A DNA stretch of 64,000 nt. Origin: Bryopsis sp. KO-2023. Taxonomy: Eukaryota; Chlorophyta; Ulvophyceae; Bryopsidales; Bryopsidaceae. The notes beneath the pieces are model-generated. The model was given only the letters and a program-made list of their open reading frames with translations. It did no database searches and was not told the origin of the DNA. The stretch's first letter is position 1. Every line of letters starts with the position of its first letter. This document shows positions 1 through 13,805 of the stretch, one piece after another. The position numbers were made by a program, and so were the translations under genes. The DNA lies in NCBI GenBank assembly GCA_030272585.1, contig BSYQ01000003.1:6572001-6636000 (forward strand). Direction: 5' to 3'.

Positions 1-549
1 TTATTCGATCTGATAGGAGAAAGAGCAATGGGCAGGTGGCTACAATTTCAGTGTCAAGTTTTATATTTTAGTGAAATTTGAGATGGTGCAGCAAAGGACC
101 CAAAGGACAAAGAGATTGTACAGAAAAGCTGCCATTGTTAGGATATATGTAACATTCGCTCTTATATGTGACTACTCAAAGTCTGAGTAGGATATAGAAG
201 TGTAGGATTTTTGAGATTGGGAAGCTCAGCATTTTTTCACAATGAGGGATAAACCCCACCCCCACAAAATAGCAGCACAAAACTTGGAAGCAAGCAAAGC
301 AACACCCCAAAATGAATTTGATGAACTCTCCTCAGCATTACACCAAATTGTCTTTTTTCCAAGTTCTTCTACCCCATGGAGAAAGAGTTTTAAAAAAGAT
401 CAATTTCCAAATAAACAAGAATGGAATTTCGCGTTTTTGTTCTATCCACTAAAACGTACGTTTAAAACCAACCCTTCCATAACCAAACCCAATGACGATT
501 ATAAAAAGAAAAAAAAGAAAGAAAAAAGAGAGTTGTTGATCGGTTGTTA
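1..549. other. 3' flank of the PDI gene
   Basis: This is AT-rich sequence downstream of the PDI stop codon, which lies on the minus strand. I see no supported exon. A run of short A-rich tracts near 500-530 lies just beyond the stop, where the 3' UTR would be expected. Confidence 0.5.
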
Positions 550-3388
550 TCACAACTCTGTCTTGTCGCCACCTTCCTCTTCTTCTTCCTCCTTTTTGGC
601 ACCTTTTTTGGTTGGGAGGGTGTAGGGTACTGTTGCATGCTCCTTGATGAATTTAGTGAGAGCCTGAGAAAATGGAACACAAAAAATGTTCCATCAATGA
701 TGGACTAAAAAATAGGATCCTGATGAATGATCTCATCTATCTGGAAGATCATTCCCCACATCCTACTATGAGGATGGAGCAATCTACCAAGTCAGGCAAA
801 CTACCAACAGGCAAAAAAAACTATCGAAATGCACAGGATCTCGACACACATTTTCTGTACGGACTGAAAAACAGAGAGCATGATTTATTCCCACCTTGAG
901 GGACCTATCTCCACCCTGGAACACAACAGGAGCGGTGGCCTCATCTTCCTCATCATCTTTCGCACCCTCCTCCTTCTTCTTCTCAGCTGGGAAGAACAAG
1001 ATGGTAGGGAATCCTTGAATATCGATCTCCTTGTGCTCATTCTCGGTACCATCCATCTTGGCAATCACCACAGAGTCGACCTTGGCAAACCTCTTGGCCA
1101 ATTTCTTGTAGATTGGCTCAAGAGACTTGCAGTGGCCACACCATGGGGCGTAGACCTCAAGGAGAACATCCTTGGTTGGGTCCTTGACAATGGTGTCGAC
1201 AGTCTTTCCAACCACGATTTGGACATCTCCATCCTTGTCTTCCTCTGGGGGATCCTCAGACTTGTAGTCAGCATCGATGCTTCCCTCAGCAACTCCGGCC
1301 GCCCATTTCGACACATCCTCGACGTTCAATTCTCCGGCATATTTGAATTTCTTGGAGCCACTGATCTGGAACGCCCTGATCTTGGGGAGCTCCTCATCCT
1401 TCAATCCGAAGAAGCTGACGACTGGGCTGGAGGTGGCCTCGTCGGTGGCATCGACAGTGACGAACACCAATTTGCCCTTGTTCTCGGTTGCAACCTTCCT
1501 GAACATCTGCATTGATGTGGAAAACAACACGATATTATTCACCCTCAAGATTTTCCAGGGTAGAAACACCACCACAAGACCCTCTGTAACTTTCTGCGTT
1601 TCACCCCCCCCCCCCCCAAAGTGGTTTAGATAAGGGTCATCATGTTAAAAGGCAAAAGGCTTGAGGAAGCGCTCCAGGAAGTGGATCGGGGGGAGAACAT
1701 CAAAGCATCTGGCCATACTGGGGATGGTGTGCGTGGGACTTTCGAAGAGGTTCACTCACAATCATGGTATCAGACTCCTTCTTCAGGTCATCCTCCTTAG
1801 CGATCAAGAGCAACTGCTTGTCGATCCCAGAATCGAAGATTTTCTCCTGGTTCTTGTCCTCGAAAGAGAGGTACAATGGCAATTTCTCACTGGTCACAAA
1901 CTCATCGATGTTTGCGGCAGTGATATCCTTATCGAACTCAGCAGTTTCCCTCTCCTCTCCCTGGAAGTTCTTGACGGCTGCCATAGAGGGGGCCTTTCCA
2001 GTGCCAGCTTGGGTGGCCACCTTCTTGGAAGTGGTCTGGACGAAGATCACATCATCAGCCAATCGAGCAGCTTCAAAGAAAGCTGCGTGATCATCACCCT
2101 GCATATGCACAACCCTAATTTAGTCATCATATCAGAATCGCTCCAATTCAGAATCACTCCAATTCATCCCACAGGGCTGGGAAAGTCCTACTCCACTCAT
2201 GATCGGCTGATTTGCATGTTGGTTATCAGGTTATATATTAAACATATATTGAATTGACAGCAATCTTTGAAGATGAAGTCGTGCTGTTGCGAAAAACGTT
2301 ACCACGTACCTTGAAGTCCCCGAAGTATCCGACGATCAAAACTTCGTTGTCCTTTTCGAGCTTCTCCAGCTCTTCCACGGTGGTGATGGTCTCAGCAGGA
2401 GGACCAGTCTTCTTCTTGATCCACTTCACGATACCGTCGCTGCAGCATCCATAGATAACTCGTCAGCCGTGGTTCCCACGGGGGGAGAGAGGTTTCGTTA
2501 GCGAAAAGCGGATCTTTTACGGTACCTGTCACGTGGACCGTTGTACTCGGTAGGCTTGCCCTTGACGAACCACTTGATGGTTGGGTAGCCAGACACGCCA
2601 AACTTTTTAGCAAGCTCTTTCTCCTCAGTGGCGTCGACCTGTTGGCGGACAGCGCGGCATCAGACCATCGAACGCAGAGTGGAAAGAATAACTGTACAAC
2701 CCTGTCACTCGATTGTTGGCGTCTCACAGTGAGAATGAGTGAAAAGCAGCTCGTACCTTAGCAACAACGATCGAGTCGTCGTGCTCCTTCATAGCGGTGG
2801 CGGCCTTGGCATACTCAGGTGCGAGACTCTGTTGATACAGAGCATAACATAGATTTAGATCAACCATTCGACCCATCCAACAACAAAACTGCGACGCGAT
2901 ACGAGGAAAGCCCCGGCGACGTGTCAATTAAAGGCGGTCCCCCATTGGCGAACTGCGCTTGGCAATGCGACAAGAAAACCGTCGAAACGACGCGACGTTC
3001 GGGAGGTTGATCGTACCTTGCAGTGTCCACACCAAGGAGCATAGAACTCGACCTGAGATCAAAGCAAACAGTACGGAAAGCTCAGCGATAGATCCAGAAG
3101 AAGCTCCCGCCAAGAAAATCAACTCCAAGATCCCCAACAGATAAGGGACAGCAGAGGTGTCTCCCCCCTCACCAGCGCAAACTCTGCTTTTTCCACGATG
3201 TCCTCGAAGTTCGAATCAGTCAATACGGCGACGTCTTTCTCATCCGTTTCATCCTCTTTCTTTTCAGGGGCACTGTCATCTTCGGAGTCCTCGTCAAGAT
3301 ACTCGTCATCCTCTGCTGCTACCCTCAAGATCGGGGTGGCGACGAGTAAAACACCGAATAGCAACGCGAAAAGCTGGAGCTTGCCCAT
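550..3388 (-). CDS. PDI: Protein disulfide isomerase, ER lumenal
   Basis: Catalyses disulfide formation and exchange in the ER. Eight exons join in phase: 3388-3173, 3052-3017, 2828-2757, 2638-2526, 2439-2310, 2098-1760, 1506-895 and 663-550, giving about 543 residues. Order: signal peptide ([19 protein letters not shown]), an acidic stretch, thioredoxin domain a with [10 protein letters not shown] (the tiny exon 2), domains b and b', domain a' with [10 protein letters not shown], then an acidic tail ending in KTEL. Both active sites are complete CGHC motifs. The length fits classical four-domain PDIs of about 500 residues. KTEL is a variant of the KDEL/HDEL retrieval signal. The start is the only Met in frame before the signal peptide. 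Exon phases all agree, so the model is firm. Confidence 0.95.
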
Positions 3389-4340
3389 TTTGCAAGATCT
3401 CTCGTCCGCGATCGACGGTCTGGCCGATAAAAGAAGCGAGGTGAAATTGCCGAGGGCTGAGCGGCGCGCACTGCTGCTGAAGGTGTCGAGTCCAATAAGA
3501 AAACCTATGAATTTGCAGGCAAACCCACGGAGATATGTACATCTGTGCGAACCGTTTTTGGGGTGACGTGTTCCGGAAGCTGGGAATGGACTGACGTTAA
3601 GATTCTTGGACGCTCGCAAAGATCACGAGAGTATGACGGACAGGCGCTTGAGCCTCGCTTCATCCACCACCCACGCGTTTTTCGAACTCGAACTCGACGA
3701 GTGATTGAGTGGCGTCCGAGGGAGGGGCTTCTCCCTCGACGAGTGATTGAGTGGCCCGCGGCTCTTTGCTGTCATAAAAAGCCGCAAGATCGAGTACCGC
3801 AAGTCAAAACTTATCGACCCCATGGGATTGATTGATTGATCGAGTGTTTCGAAAAAAGGAAAAACCACCTGGTCCCAGAAAAGAAACATTGTTGATGGCC
3901 TCCCCTTCAAATCAAATCATACGAAAAAGTGTCAAACTCCCTTTCAAAAACTCCATTGCGATTTCATTCATTCACTCAGGCAGCATTGTTTCAATCATTC
4001 ACTTTCCAGCACTCTGGGTCCATTCTGTGGAGGGAAGAACCCCTAAAAAAAAAGGACGGTGTGAATCCGATCACCTCCTGGGAACACCGAATAGTCTACA
4101 ATACTCCAGCTTACAATTGCATGCCTCGATGGCAGGACAACACATACAGTCGTTCCATATTTCTCCTCTGTAGCAGAAGGCACCAAAAAAAAAACACAAC
4201 ATGACTTCCATGTTGCTTTGAACCCATCTATCTATGTTTTCAACAAACCACTTCAAACCTCCACCAGCTTCCATCCAAAACCCTGCAAGATATATATCCC
4301 TCCTCACCTCCCGAATATCTGTCATTTGTCTTTTTCTAAC
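3389..4340. other. Spacer between PDI (5' end) and CDT1 (3' end)
   Basis: Holds the PDI promoter region and the CDT1 3' flank. I see no supported gene. The motif gattgattgat occurs around 3828-3840. Open frames here are short and lack splice or homology support. Confidence 0.4.
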
Positions 4341-7300
4341 CTAATCTTTTTGCTGGTCGTTTTCCTCAGCTTCTTCTTGTTGCACCAAAGACTGCCTGTT
4401 TTTCGCAACTATTTTAAGACCGTCCCGAATTTCCTTGATGTCGCACATTGGGTCCATGGAGAGCATCTTGACGTTGCTTTCCTGTTCCAGCCTCAAGAAT
4501 TGAGGTGCATGGTCCAGGACTTGCTGCAAATTGAATCGAATGGTCTCCACACTGGGGCCTCTGTTACCCCCTTGGGACTGACGCATCAATTGCACCACCT
4601 GTAGAAACCATCATCTTGTCTTAAAATAGCATAGTCCCCCCAAACACAAAAAAGGAACTAAAATGGCCAAAACTATCCTGAGAATTGTAGGGAAAAAAAA
4701 GCCAGATGGCCGAGATATCACATTTTCTGGCACACTGTTGTTCAGGATATGGCTAGAAACGCACCCTTTGGACGGGTATCCTTGTTGCATTGTCCCTGCG
4801 AAAGATGGCCCTGACCAGATCGAAGGTTTCAGGCAGTATCGCCAGAGCATGGCCCTTCTTACGAGCTTGCACTCTTTCCGGAGTCATCAAAAATCTTTGT
4901 CGCAGGGTTTCCTGGAGCGCCTGAATGGAACATACAACAACACAGAAGATAAGTCAGAGCAAAACCAACAGGACCGATGCATCGAAGCACCTTCAATAAA
5001 ACTCTACAATTACGGCATGCATACAATGCATTTCATCTCTTCCCCAAAAAAAATAAGGGAAAAGAAATGAAGATATTAGTAATAATAACAACGATGCAAA
5101 GGTGATCATGGACTCTTCTTTCAACTACTGCGAACTATTCCTTTTTTTTTCCTTTTATGTTTCTTGTTATGATGTGTTGTGTGTTCCACCCACAGCCCAT
5201 GAGCCCAAATTCCTTCTAGTCTGACCAAGAAATCGAAAAATGTCCCTGGGACCCCAGTACCTGTGTTGCACATGGAGACATGTCAATGTCCGAACCTTCA
5301 TCGTCCCCTTCGTCGAAGAGATAGCTCCTTCTCCTGGTCTTAACGGGCGTTCTAAAATCTCCTTCCAGGTCCATCGAACGCCCCGGGGTGGACTCACCAA
5401 TGGACTGAATGTCAGACTCATCGCATTCAGCCACAGGGGTCAGTGCTCCTCCACGACCAACCCCTGGGACCTTGGGCAGCGGGGACATGAACAAGGATCT
5501 TTTCACTCCCCTGCCTAAAACGCACCACATGCCGAAAAACTAAATTAAGGAAAAAAAGAAAGTCAAAATAGAAAAAAAGAAACATGATATCAGTTGGAAC
5601 ACGGGTCAGACACAAACCCAAAAAAAAGCGGATCGATGTGGAGGCGGATTTCTTGCCTGGTGGTTTTGTCGGTGTCGTTATTCTGGACGGTCCACGGACG
5701 CTGGCGGGGGATGGGAAATAGGGTGACCTTCCACCGGAGCTCAACCTTCTTCCTGATCTCGAAGGGGTGTTCATGGAGATGGAAGTTGGGTCAGGCACAA
5801 TCGCCTGCGGAACTTCTGGAACTTCCCCTTCTTCCCCCTGTGTTTACAGAGACACCACCCTGTGGGTTTTCAATACATGGATCGATGATGCCAGTGGCAA
5901 AAAAAATTAAAAAATTAAAATGGCCGGAATGAGGATTCCAAACATAGCTGTGCCCAAATTAAACAACCCCCAAAATATCCTCGCAGCAAACGATTCCGGG
6001 CCGATCCAAATCAATGCTTTCAGCAGGTAATTCTCATTTTCCCTTCAGCAAGCAAGGGGCCGCATGTACGAAATGACGATAGTCCAGTAACGAGTTCAAC
6101 TCACACTTTCTGCGAGCTCCTTCAGTTTTTGTTTCGCACCCCTCATGATCGCAGATTCACTCTCGGAGACGTTTTTGGAGTTAGAGTGGTCGATCAACAG
6201 CACCAGTCGCTCCCGAGGACTGCTCCACGTCCACAACAAAAAGGTCCATTCTTTAGAGCAGCTCAAAAATCCAACCCTCAAATCAAAAGGATGGAAACTG
6301 CCAGCCTGGTTGTTTTTACACCACACTGGGATGGAACGAAAATCATAAAAAGTGGCCCAAAGCAGAGAAAGATATACAACATCCACTGCAGCGGAAAAAG
6401 TTGTGTCTACAGGCAAGAAAACAATTGCACAGATTCTAAGGGGTGAGCGTACTTACGTCATGTCGCGCTCTGAAGGCAAATTTTTCCAGGAAAGCTCCGG
6501 GCAGATGTGCACCAGCTGGCCCATCTGGTTGATCTTGAAAACCCAAAGAAACAAGTTTTTGCATTGGCAGAGAATAAACAAGAAGAAAATCTACTCTAAA
6601 ATTGGTAGCCTTCGCCTCAAATGTGACCCCTGCCCACATGGGTTTTCTTTCTGCACGAATTTGTCCATCTGTTTTTTGCTGTCTTGTCTTCTCAATATAT
6701 CCATATCTTTTTGCATATCCTTTTCAGAACTGTTTGAAGTGAATGAAACAAAAAGTTTCTTTTAGAAACCCAACACAGCTGAAGTCTTGCCAGAGCTGCC
6801 CAGGTGGACAAAACTCACATTCATTCTTGTGTTCATTTTCGCCAAGGCCAGTTTAGCCTTGGAGAAGGACAGCCGGTTAGGTCGGCCTCTATCCACAAGC
6901 AGCAGATTTTCTGCAAAACAGAGGGAAAGCAAAATCAGTTGCCCCTCCAAATCTTTTTTAAACTTCGGGTATGAACACATAGCAAGCCCCCCTGCAAACG
7001 GGACTGAACACCAATTATGCCCATTATCTAAACAGCACTGCTTTTCCACTATCTTCTGCCATTGTGAAAAAGAACTCCAGTCCTGATCTCCCAAATCATA
7101 AAGCTGCTGCAACCACAGTGTTCTGAATTTAGCAAACATTGTTTTCCACCCACCTAGAATCTTGAGCAGCTGACTGTATTTCAGAGGAAGAGGGTCAGGT
7201 TGAGCACTACTGGCGACTGGGGCAGGACTGGGACTTTTGGACTTTTGTGGGGTGGGGGCCTTGGGTAGTTGTCTTGTGGGGGGTTCGACCCCCATGGCTT

Positions 7301-7632
7301 GCAGCATCTTTGCACCTCTCGACATCTTGGGCCTCAGTGGGGTGCCCTTTCTCGCGCCTTCACGTGCGACACATCAGTTGATGGTTGGGTGGAAGCAAGG
7401 TTATTCCAAGCATTCAGCAACGTTCCGGAAATCTTAGGGAGCGCAATGAGACTCAAATCGTAGCAAAAAAAAAGGAAAAAAGAGGGGAGAGAACACGACG
7501 AACAAGGCAAATGGCGTGGTGCAGGCGAAACTCTTGAATCAGCGAAAGCGGTGTACCAGGCGACGCATTCTGCTTGGCACCTTGCCCAGGTGTTCCCACT
7601 CTGGGTTTGTTTTCATCGACTGGAGTCTCCAT
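4341..7632 (-). CDS. CDT1: DNA replication licensing factor CDT1
   Basis: Loads MCM2-7 at origins with ORC and CDC6; nuclear. Exons 6910-6819, 6533-6457, 6219-6105, 5837-5618, 5514-5261, 4920-4765 and 4598-4341 join in phase behind 7357-7154. The middle winged-helix domain reads PLPLKYSQLLKILENLLLVD then INQMGQLVHICPELSWKN. A Ser/Pro/Thr-rich linker follows, then the C-terminal MCM-binding winged helix with LMTPERVQARKKGHALAILP. These match the spacing of CDT1 family domains. The N-terminus is uncertain. A first exon 7632-7557 fits in phase and gives 483 residues, but translation could also start at 7325, where a Met opens the frame. No PIP-box degron is obvious. Family call is strong; the 5' end is tentative. 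Confidence 0.8.
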
Positions 7633-8286
7633 GGCAAGCTCTTCTCCGTCAGTAGCAGACAAACGCGCCTTCCTTCAGGAACGGCACGTTTCCAATTGTA
7701 CGTTCGGCTCGTTTGCGAGCGTGCCAAAATCGTCAGGGTGCCAGCAATCTGCGATGGGACTTCGTTTCTGATAGGACGCAGCTTCCCATAATTGGGTTTT
7801 TCGCCTTTTGATGCAGACAAATTTAAACTCAAACTCAAAATCGAATCAGCCTGAAACACCACCAGCTGTCTTGAAACAAAGTTGGGTTTTTCCCCTTCGT
7901 CTCTTCTTCAATACTTGCGAACGCAACACTCTTCTGTTTCCCCCTTGCGATAGATCGCGCAGTCTGATGCATTCATTTCCAATGTAATATAATGAGATTT
8001 TTGTTTTGTTTTGTGAACAAAAACAAAACTCTCTTTTGCTGAGGGTTGTGATTTTATTGTTGAATGATTGTGCAAATGAAGGCTTTTGCTGTTGAGGACG
8101 TTTCAGGTTTTGTAAGACCAGCACATTATTCATCATCAGGGGAACCTTTTGATGGTTTTCTTGCTTTTTGGCAGCATTGGAGGGGGGTGTGTAATTTTGG
8201 TTGGTTGATTGGAGGTGCCTATGTGTGTTGTTATCAGGAGCGTTGGTTCGTAGGGCAGGAGGGGGGTTACACGCAAACCGCCAGTG
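7633..8286. other. Upstream region of CDT1, 3' flank of the next gene
   Basis: I see no supported exon. The region contains a T-rich/A-rich patch near 7990-8035 and several short open frames without splice-site or compositional support. Confidence 0.35.
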
Positions 8287-11200
8287 TCATTGAATGTCGT
8301 TTGACGTATCGCTTCTATCCCAGAATCGATCCATCAGTTTTCCTCTAATCTCCCTTGCGAACGTCAATCCACCACGAACAAATTGGACCAGCCTGAAATC
8401 TTCCGACAAGGCTTTGCGAAGAATGGACGGCTTGAAGCGAGACACCGGTCCTGAACGCCCTCCTGGGTTTTGCGACGATCCTGTGGCGTGCTTGTCGTGA
8501 TTCCTGCTGGCGCTTCGAAGATAATAGATTTCCGAATCCTCAGAGGATGTCTGGTCGTCTTTCATATCTCGCTTTCCTATGGCGTTCTCGAGCACCCCAA
8601 ATATATCCACATAACTCTTCTGCTCCCCATCAGCGAGCCTCAGCACGCGTCTGTCACCCGAGACGCATGTCCGGCACTCATCCAGGCTCAATCTCGACCC
8701 AAACGTCATCGCAATGGTGGCCAGCAGCGCAGATTCGGTCTCTTCTGTGGTGTCAACTCCTGAAGAATATGCATGGAAACAATTCAAAAAAAAGACGGCT
8801 GTGTGGGGTTCGTTTTCATAGTTGCAGGTTTTGGACGCACCATCACGCAGAGAAGAGTTTGTCTCGACGATCCACTTGTAGTTGCATCTTTTTCCACCTT
8901 CGCCAGTGAATCTCCCCTTGCATTCCTCACTAGTCGTGCCACCCGATGCTTCCTGGCAATGTGATTCCATTCGCATGAGAAACGTGGAGGAGGGGCGTGA
9001 TTGAATTCTGCGAGAACGGTGCTTTGTTTCCCCAGGCTTGGATTCCACCGTGGATAATGGGTCGTGTGTCTTTCCTGCGAAAGACTGAGTTGAAGCGCAA
9101 TGAGCCGCTCTCTCCCTCCGTCGATCGATTGAGCTCCTTTCGGTTTTCCTTCCTTTGGCCCCCAAGACCGGATTGTGCCGCCGCTGATCAAAATCGCTTC
9201 TGTGTGTTGGGAGGAGCGTTCCTGTCCTCAACGCATGTGTCAGTTTCGGCGAAACCAGACGCTTCATCATCTCAGCTCTCCTTTGACGTTTCTTGGCGAG
9301 AATTTTCGTGAGCGAGTCGTGGCGAAGAGAATACACAAATGACAAGGATTTCCCGGACGCCGGTCTTCGACGGAAGCGCTGGGTACGGGTGGGTGGGAGG
9401 CGGCGTGCATCCTTTCTTCTCGCACGTTTCATTGATCGAAGGAATCCAATTTTTCTGCCCAAGTTCTCCGACGAGATTCGGTTGGACACATACTCATAAT
9501 TCATGGTGCCCCCATCTTCAAAATCGCTCGTGGCAGGAGGACCAGGTGTTGTTTCAGATGGGGAGGGCGCTGCGACGTACCTCCTGCGTCTTGCCAGTTT
9601 AACCACCATAGGTAACAGAAGTGATCCTAGGACAAATAAAAAACATGGTCTCAGGCTTGTTCCTTTCGCACCATCACTTGTTTGGGAAAATCACAGTCGC
9701 ACCTACACAGATGATGCCGAGGGCCCACCATGTGGTCAATGCATTGACCACTGATGTTCCAGTGGAATCCCTTCGCCCCTCATTGCCAGGAGATTTAGAT
9801 TTCAGTGGTGTGTTAAGGGAAAACCACTCATCCAGGATGTCTGAATCTACCAAACCCTCGTAGTCCTCTGCTGTCAACTCCCCACCAAAATCGTTTTTCC
9901 CGTCGACAGCCTGTGATTCGGTGTCAAGAAATGCAGGGTCCACCAAAACTTCGAATTCACTTTGCAACTGAGATGCACAGACGATGGTTGTATCGGTGAC
10001 CGAGGCAAGGAAGCTGTTCCCTTCATTGGATAAGAATTCACCCTCCAAGAACTCTATATAAATCATATGCTCCTCCTCAATACGCAGTCTGCAAAATATC
10101 ACACGAATCTGCAGCATTCACCAAAACCCAACATGGATACAGCTGCGTGCTGCTCCCTGGTTAACCACTCTCTATACACAAACATAATGTCTGTGTATAT
10201 ATGTTGGGTGCAGGAAAAAATCCCCCTCACCTTGGCTCAACCATATTATTCCTTACGTTCAGCAGTCCTATGACCATCGTCTCCAGACTCTGGCTACAGA
10301 TCTGAATGTTGCCAAGGGAAAAGCTGATAAATTTATGACCAAAAAAGTGTTAAGACGAAAGTGTTTGTTAGCTGAATTTGTTTGGAACGGCCTGTTTTCT
10401 TCTCAAGAAACATGGTTTTTTGTTTGTTAAAATGGTTCCTCCCCATTCTCATTGATTCAGAAACGCTGCATTAGGTGGTGGGATCGACCTCGTATTCAAC
10501 TTGACTTTGGCGGATGGTTGTTATCGATCCGTTCATGGGTGCTACTGCTGGCGGAAGAAATCCAATATAATACAAATCGAAAGTCGATGAAGTGATAAGT
10601 GCATGATCGTCGTTTCTGCTTGCCACCACCAGTCCCTGGAAGAACAACGTCACTCCAGTTCCAATGACTATGGACTTCTTGTTCGATTCGAAAGAAATCA
10701 CTGCACAAGCACAGAGATTTCCCAGTCAAGAGGTGCGACTTTCTCTAGCCAGAGACGGCGTGAAAAAGGATCAGCGTCTGGTGTGCCCACCCGATTTCTC
10801 AGTAGAAGAGGTTCCGCAACTCAAGAGTGTGGTGTTCGCTTCCAGAGCAACCCCATCCTGAGGAACGTCGTCGGACCGAAAGAAAAGGGATTCGCAAATA
10901 GGAAACGTGCCACCTTTTTGCCTCAGCAGCATCATCCACAACTCCCTGGTGCAAGCACATTCTCAGATTTTGTGAGTTCGTCCTAAGGCTCTCAAAACAG
11001 TCTGGTGGATTCTTGAAAGCTTGCCTGGCGTCACGAACTGTGGGGTGCCCGGTCTTCTGGGAAAGCTGCTCCCCAGCGTCACAAACTACATGTGATTTCT
11101 GCAGCCACACCTCTCCTTGATCAAGGGTGATCCGGGAGTTGTTCGAAAACACGCTCCCTTTTGTTAGGAGGGCTTTCTCAAAAGTGTCCAGTCGATTGTC

Positions 11201-12179
11201 TCCTGAGACTTGCTTGCTTTTCGACAGTTCACTCGTGCTTGTGCAGCCTTTCAGCTGGATGGCAATGGTGCAATTGAAGAAGGTGATAATGGCTGAAACA
11301 CAATTTGGAGAACTGTGTCAATGAGTTGGGCAATTGACTCTCCATTGCATTGATCATTGCAAGTGCCACAACTCTGCCCACCCCATTCTGAATGATGTCT
11401 TGCTTAACCGAGCAAGACAGCACATGCAAGAGTTCCTCTGAATTCAAATTGAGATCAAGCATTTGCAACAAGTTTTGGAGTTTTAGTAGGTTAGCCATGC
11501 ATCCCACCTCCTGCTTCAAATTGGAACATTCCAAAGAGATGTTTGGTTGGTTCTGAAGATGGAGTCCAATCTGGCTTGTTTTCCCATTTCAGATCGCTGA
11601 TGTTCAAGTGCACCCCCCCGTTCAACTTGATCTCCCCATTCCTCAATCCATTGACATTCAGAGCAGCAAATTTTTGACGCGATGAAGATATGCTCACATT
11701 TCTGCACAGATTAAATGTGCTTTTCAGCTGCAGAATATTCAATATTGCCGAATATTCGCGCAAATTGAACGAGCGTGGCAAAACATTTTCCCTACCTGGT
11801 AACAGGTACTCTCCCAAATTCCCAATTTGCCCGGCTCAGCTTCACATCATTGTCCAATCGGATCTCTGCAATCCTGAGTATTCAGGGGTGGCAAAGAAAA
11901 TCCCCTTCACAATATTCTCTTTATTCTGCCCATACCACCCCCCTCTAAGATAAGGTGCACTCTGAAGTGCCGTTCCCACCCTCTGCACTTGCGTTCCGTT
12001 TTCCCAATTTTCTACGGTTTGCGCCAGTCAAAAGGTGCTCACCAGTCTGACACAAGCGCGCGGTAGAAATCGTGATCACCCTTCACCACAGCCACTTCTT
12101 GGAGTTCCTCCGCTCGCGACTCGCTCAAAGCACTGCTCCACAACAATGCGACGTACCAAAGAATCGCTACCAGGGCCAT
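8287..12179 (-). CDS. Orphan type I membrane protein with long Arg-rich tail
   Basis: I do not recognise the family. Exon 1 (12179-12043) encodes a signal peptide (MALVAILWYVALLWSSALS). Further likely exons lie near 11875-11798, 11700-11505, 11450-10900, 10700-10490, 10310-10265 and 10105-9710, giving an ectodomain with scattered Cys and N-glycosylation motifs (FNCTIAIQLKGC, VFSNNSRITLD). A splice at about 9707/9630 creates one transmembrane helix (WWALGIICVGSLLLPMVV) followed at once by KLARRRRYV. The last exon encodes about 440 residues with no stop, very rich in Arg, Ser and Thr, ending at 8287. I considered HAP2 and GEX1/KAR5, which share this layout, but found none of their conserved motifs. 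The exon joins between 11500 and 10700 are the weakest part; one 46-nt intron had to be assumed. Confidence 0.45.
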
Positions 12180-13805
12180 TGTGCATGACAAAGCGCGCGA
12201 CAAAGAGCGGAGCCCGAAAAGCTATCCTTTTCTGCGGTCATTGATGGTTGAGAGAGTCCTCATGACGCGGCCGAGTATGCAGCGAAGAAAGCAGTCCCAG
12301 GCCTTTCGCCCAGAGCCCCAGGATTTCCCGTAATCTCCACAAAAATTTCACTGTGGAACTTAAAGTGAACATTCCCCAGGGTTGATGGACAACGTCGAGC
12401 TTTTTCCTTCCCCAAAATACAAGATCTTTCTGCCGAAAAGCACAGGAAACACCGACCCGGCACTACGTGAAAAAACGAACGGGGACGTCGTTCGCAGCGC
12501 AGTCTCGTGAAGATGCTGCTGCTCGCCCCAGAAGTTTCACATTCTCCTTTGTGTCCGACTGGACGTGGAAAAGGTGGGAGTCCAAACCCGAGCAATTACT
12601 CTGAAATTTCCTTTCTGTTTCGCAGTGGAGTGTGGCGCGGCGCAGTTGAAAGCGGGGTATCGTGTTGCGATAGCGCGGCCCAGTCGGCTGGAGTTTCAAG
12701 AAGCGGCCCAACCCGCGACGATTTATAGAGTCGTCGAGTGCCCCCAAGACATGCCCAAAATTCACACCGCAACGTTTTGTACAATTACAGCTGAACAAGG
12801 CAGTGCATTTCATATCCAGTGCACCTCCAAAGAAATCTGCGTGCGAAGGGTGTGCCTGCCAAACAATCTACGACGCGTCAGTGACGCTCGTGGGCAAAGC
12901 TCCAAACGCACGAAAAACAATGTGGCGAAAAAACACACACAAGATTTAAACGAACCAGTGTTACGAAGTTTCTTGTCAGGAATTGCATGTTGGGATGGAT
13001 GATGCTGTTGAAATTGGGTGTCTCAAGTGTTCTGGAAAGTTCGTTGGCGTCCCAACTTGGGGAGTCGGCGGGGTGAGTAACAGGGTGGGCAAAAAAATAG
13101 CACATTCTCCTGGATTTCTAGCGGAGGTGCTCCACCCAACCACGCCACGTTCGTAGCTTCACTATTACTCATGAGACATCGTTCGTAACAATCACGGGAT
13201 ACACTAATAGATTCGCCCTGCTTCTTGCACTCCCGTGAAGAGTAACCCGAAGAAAGGATATTTCGACCAACCACGATGCTCCAGGGAGCCGGGGTGGAGC
13301 GTTCATTCGTGGAAATATCCCTGCTCGCGCGTCCCCACCCCCAGCTGATTCACACAGACACGTCTTTCTGAGCGAAGAGGGGGATTGGGTGGGGGACAGA
13401 ATATGCCGCCTGGTGGAGCGACACTGCGACCGTCGAAGCACTTGCATTCGTCGCGACTGGCTCGTCTCCAATTTGTCTCTGGATGGTTTTCCTACCAGAT
13501 AACCCCCTGAAGCTTGCTGACGGTGTGGCTGTGAGACGGCTGCAACCACCAGTTCGCCTCCCACCACTCAGCGCCAGCCACTTGGCGTTCACCGGTGCAG
13601 ATCCAAAACGGATCTCACATTTCTTTCTTTATCGAGACACGTGCGGGTTTTTTGGTCGTTCACACCAGCGTCGTCGTCCTTTCATTTGATGAGTGGGACG
13701 ATTTGGCAATGCCACTGATGGTTACTAAAGCATCCCTGGTCTGCTTTCCAATCGGTTACGACATTTTTGGAATACGCAGGTCCCCCCAAGACGCTTCTTA
13801 ACCTG
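12180..13805. other. Divergent spacer between membrane protein gene and bZIP gene
   Basis: Upstream of both the minus-strand membrane protein and the plus-strand bZIP gene. Open frames here (for example 12565-13002 on the plus strand) show no domain or convincing splice join. A 5' exon of the bZIP gene could lie around 13483-13600, but nothing settles it. Confidence 0.35.

Noticed and set aside
880..1515. Long plus-strand open frame opposite PDI
   Set aside because: It is the antisense shadow of PDI exon 7, which has full domain and splice support on the minus strand.
8064..8348. Plus-strand open frame of 94 codons
   Set aside because: No domain, no splice context, atypical composition; lies in the spacer downstream of a convincing minus-strand gene.
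8287..12179. HAP2/GCS1 or GEX1/KAR5 identity for the membrane protein
   Set aside because: The layout is similar but neither the HAP2 Cys-signature segment nor the GEX1/KAR5 Cys-rich block is present.
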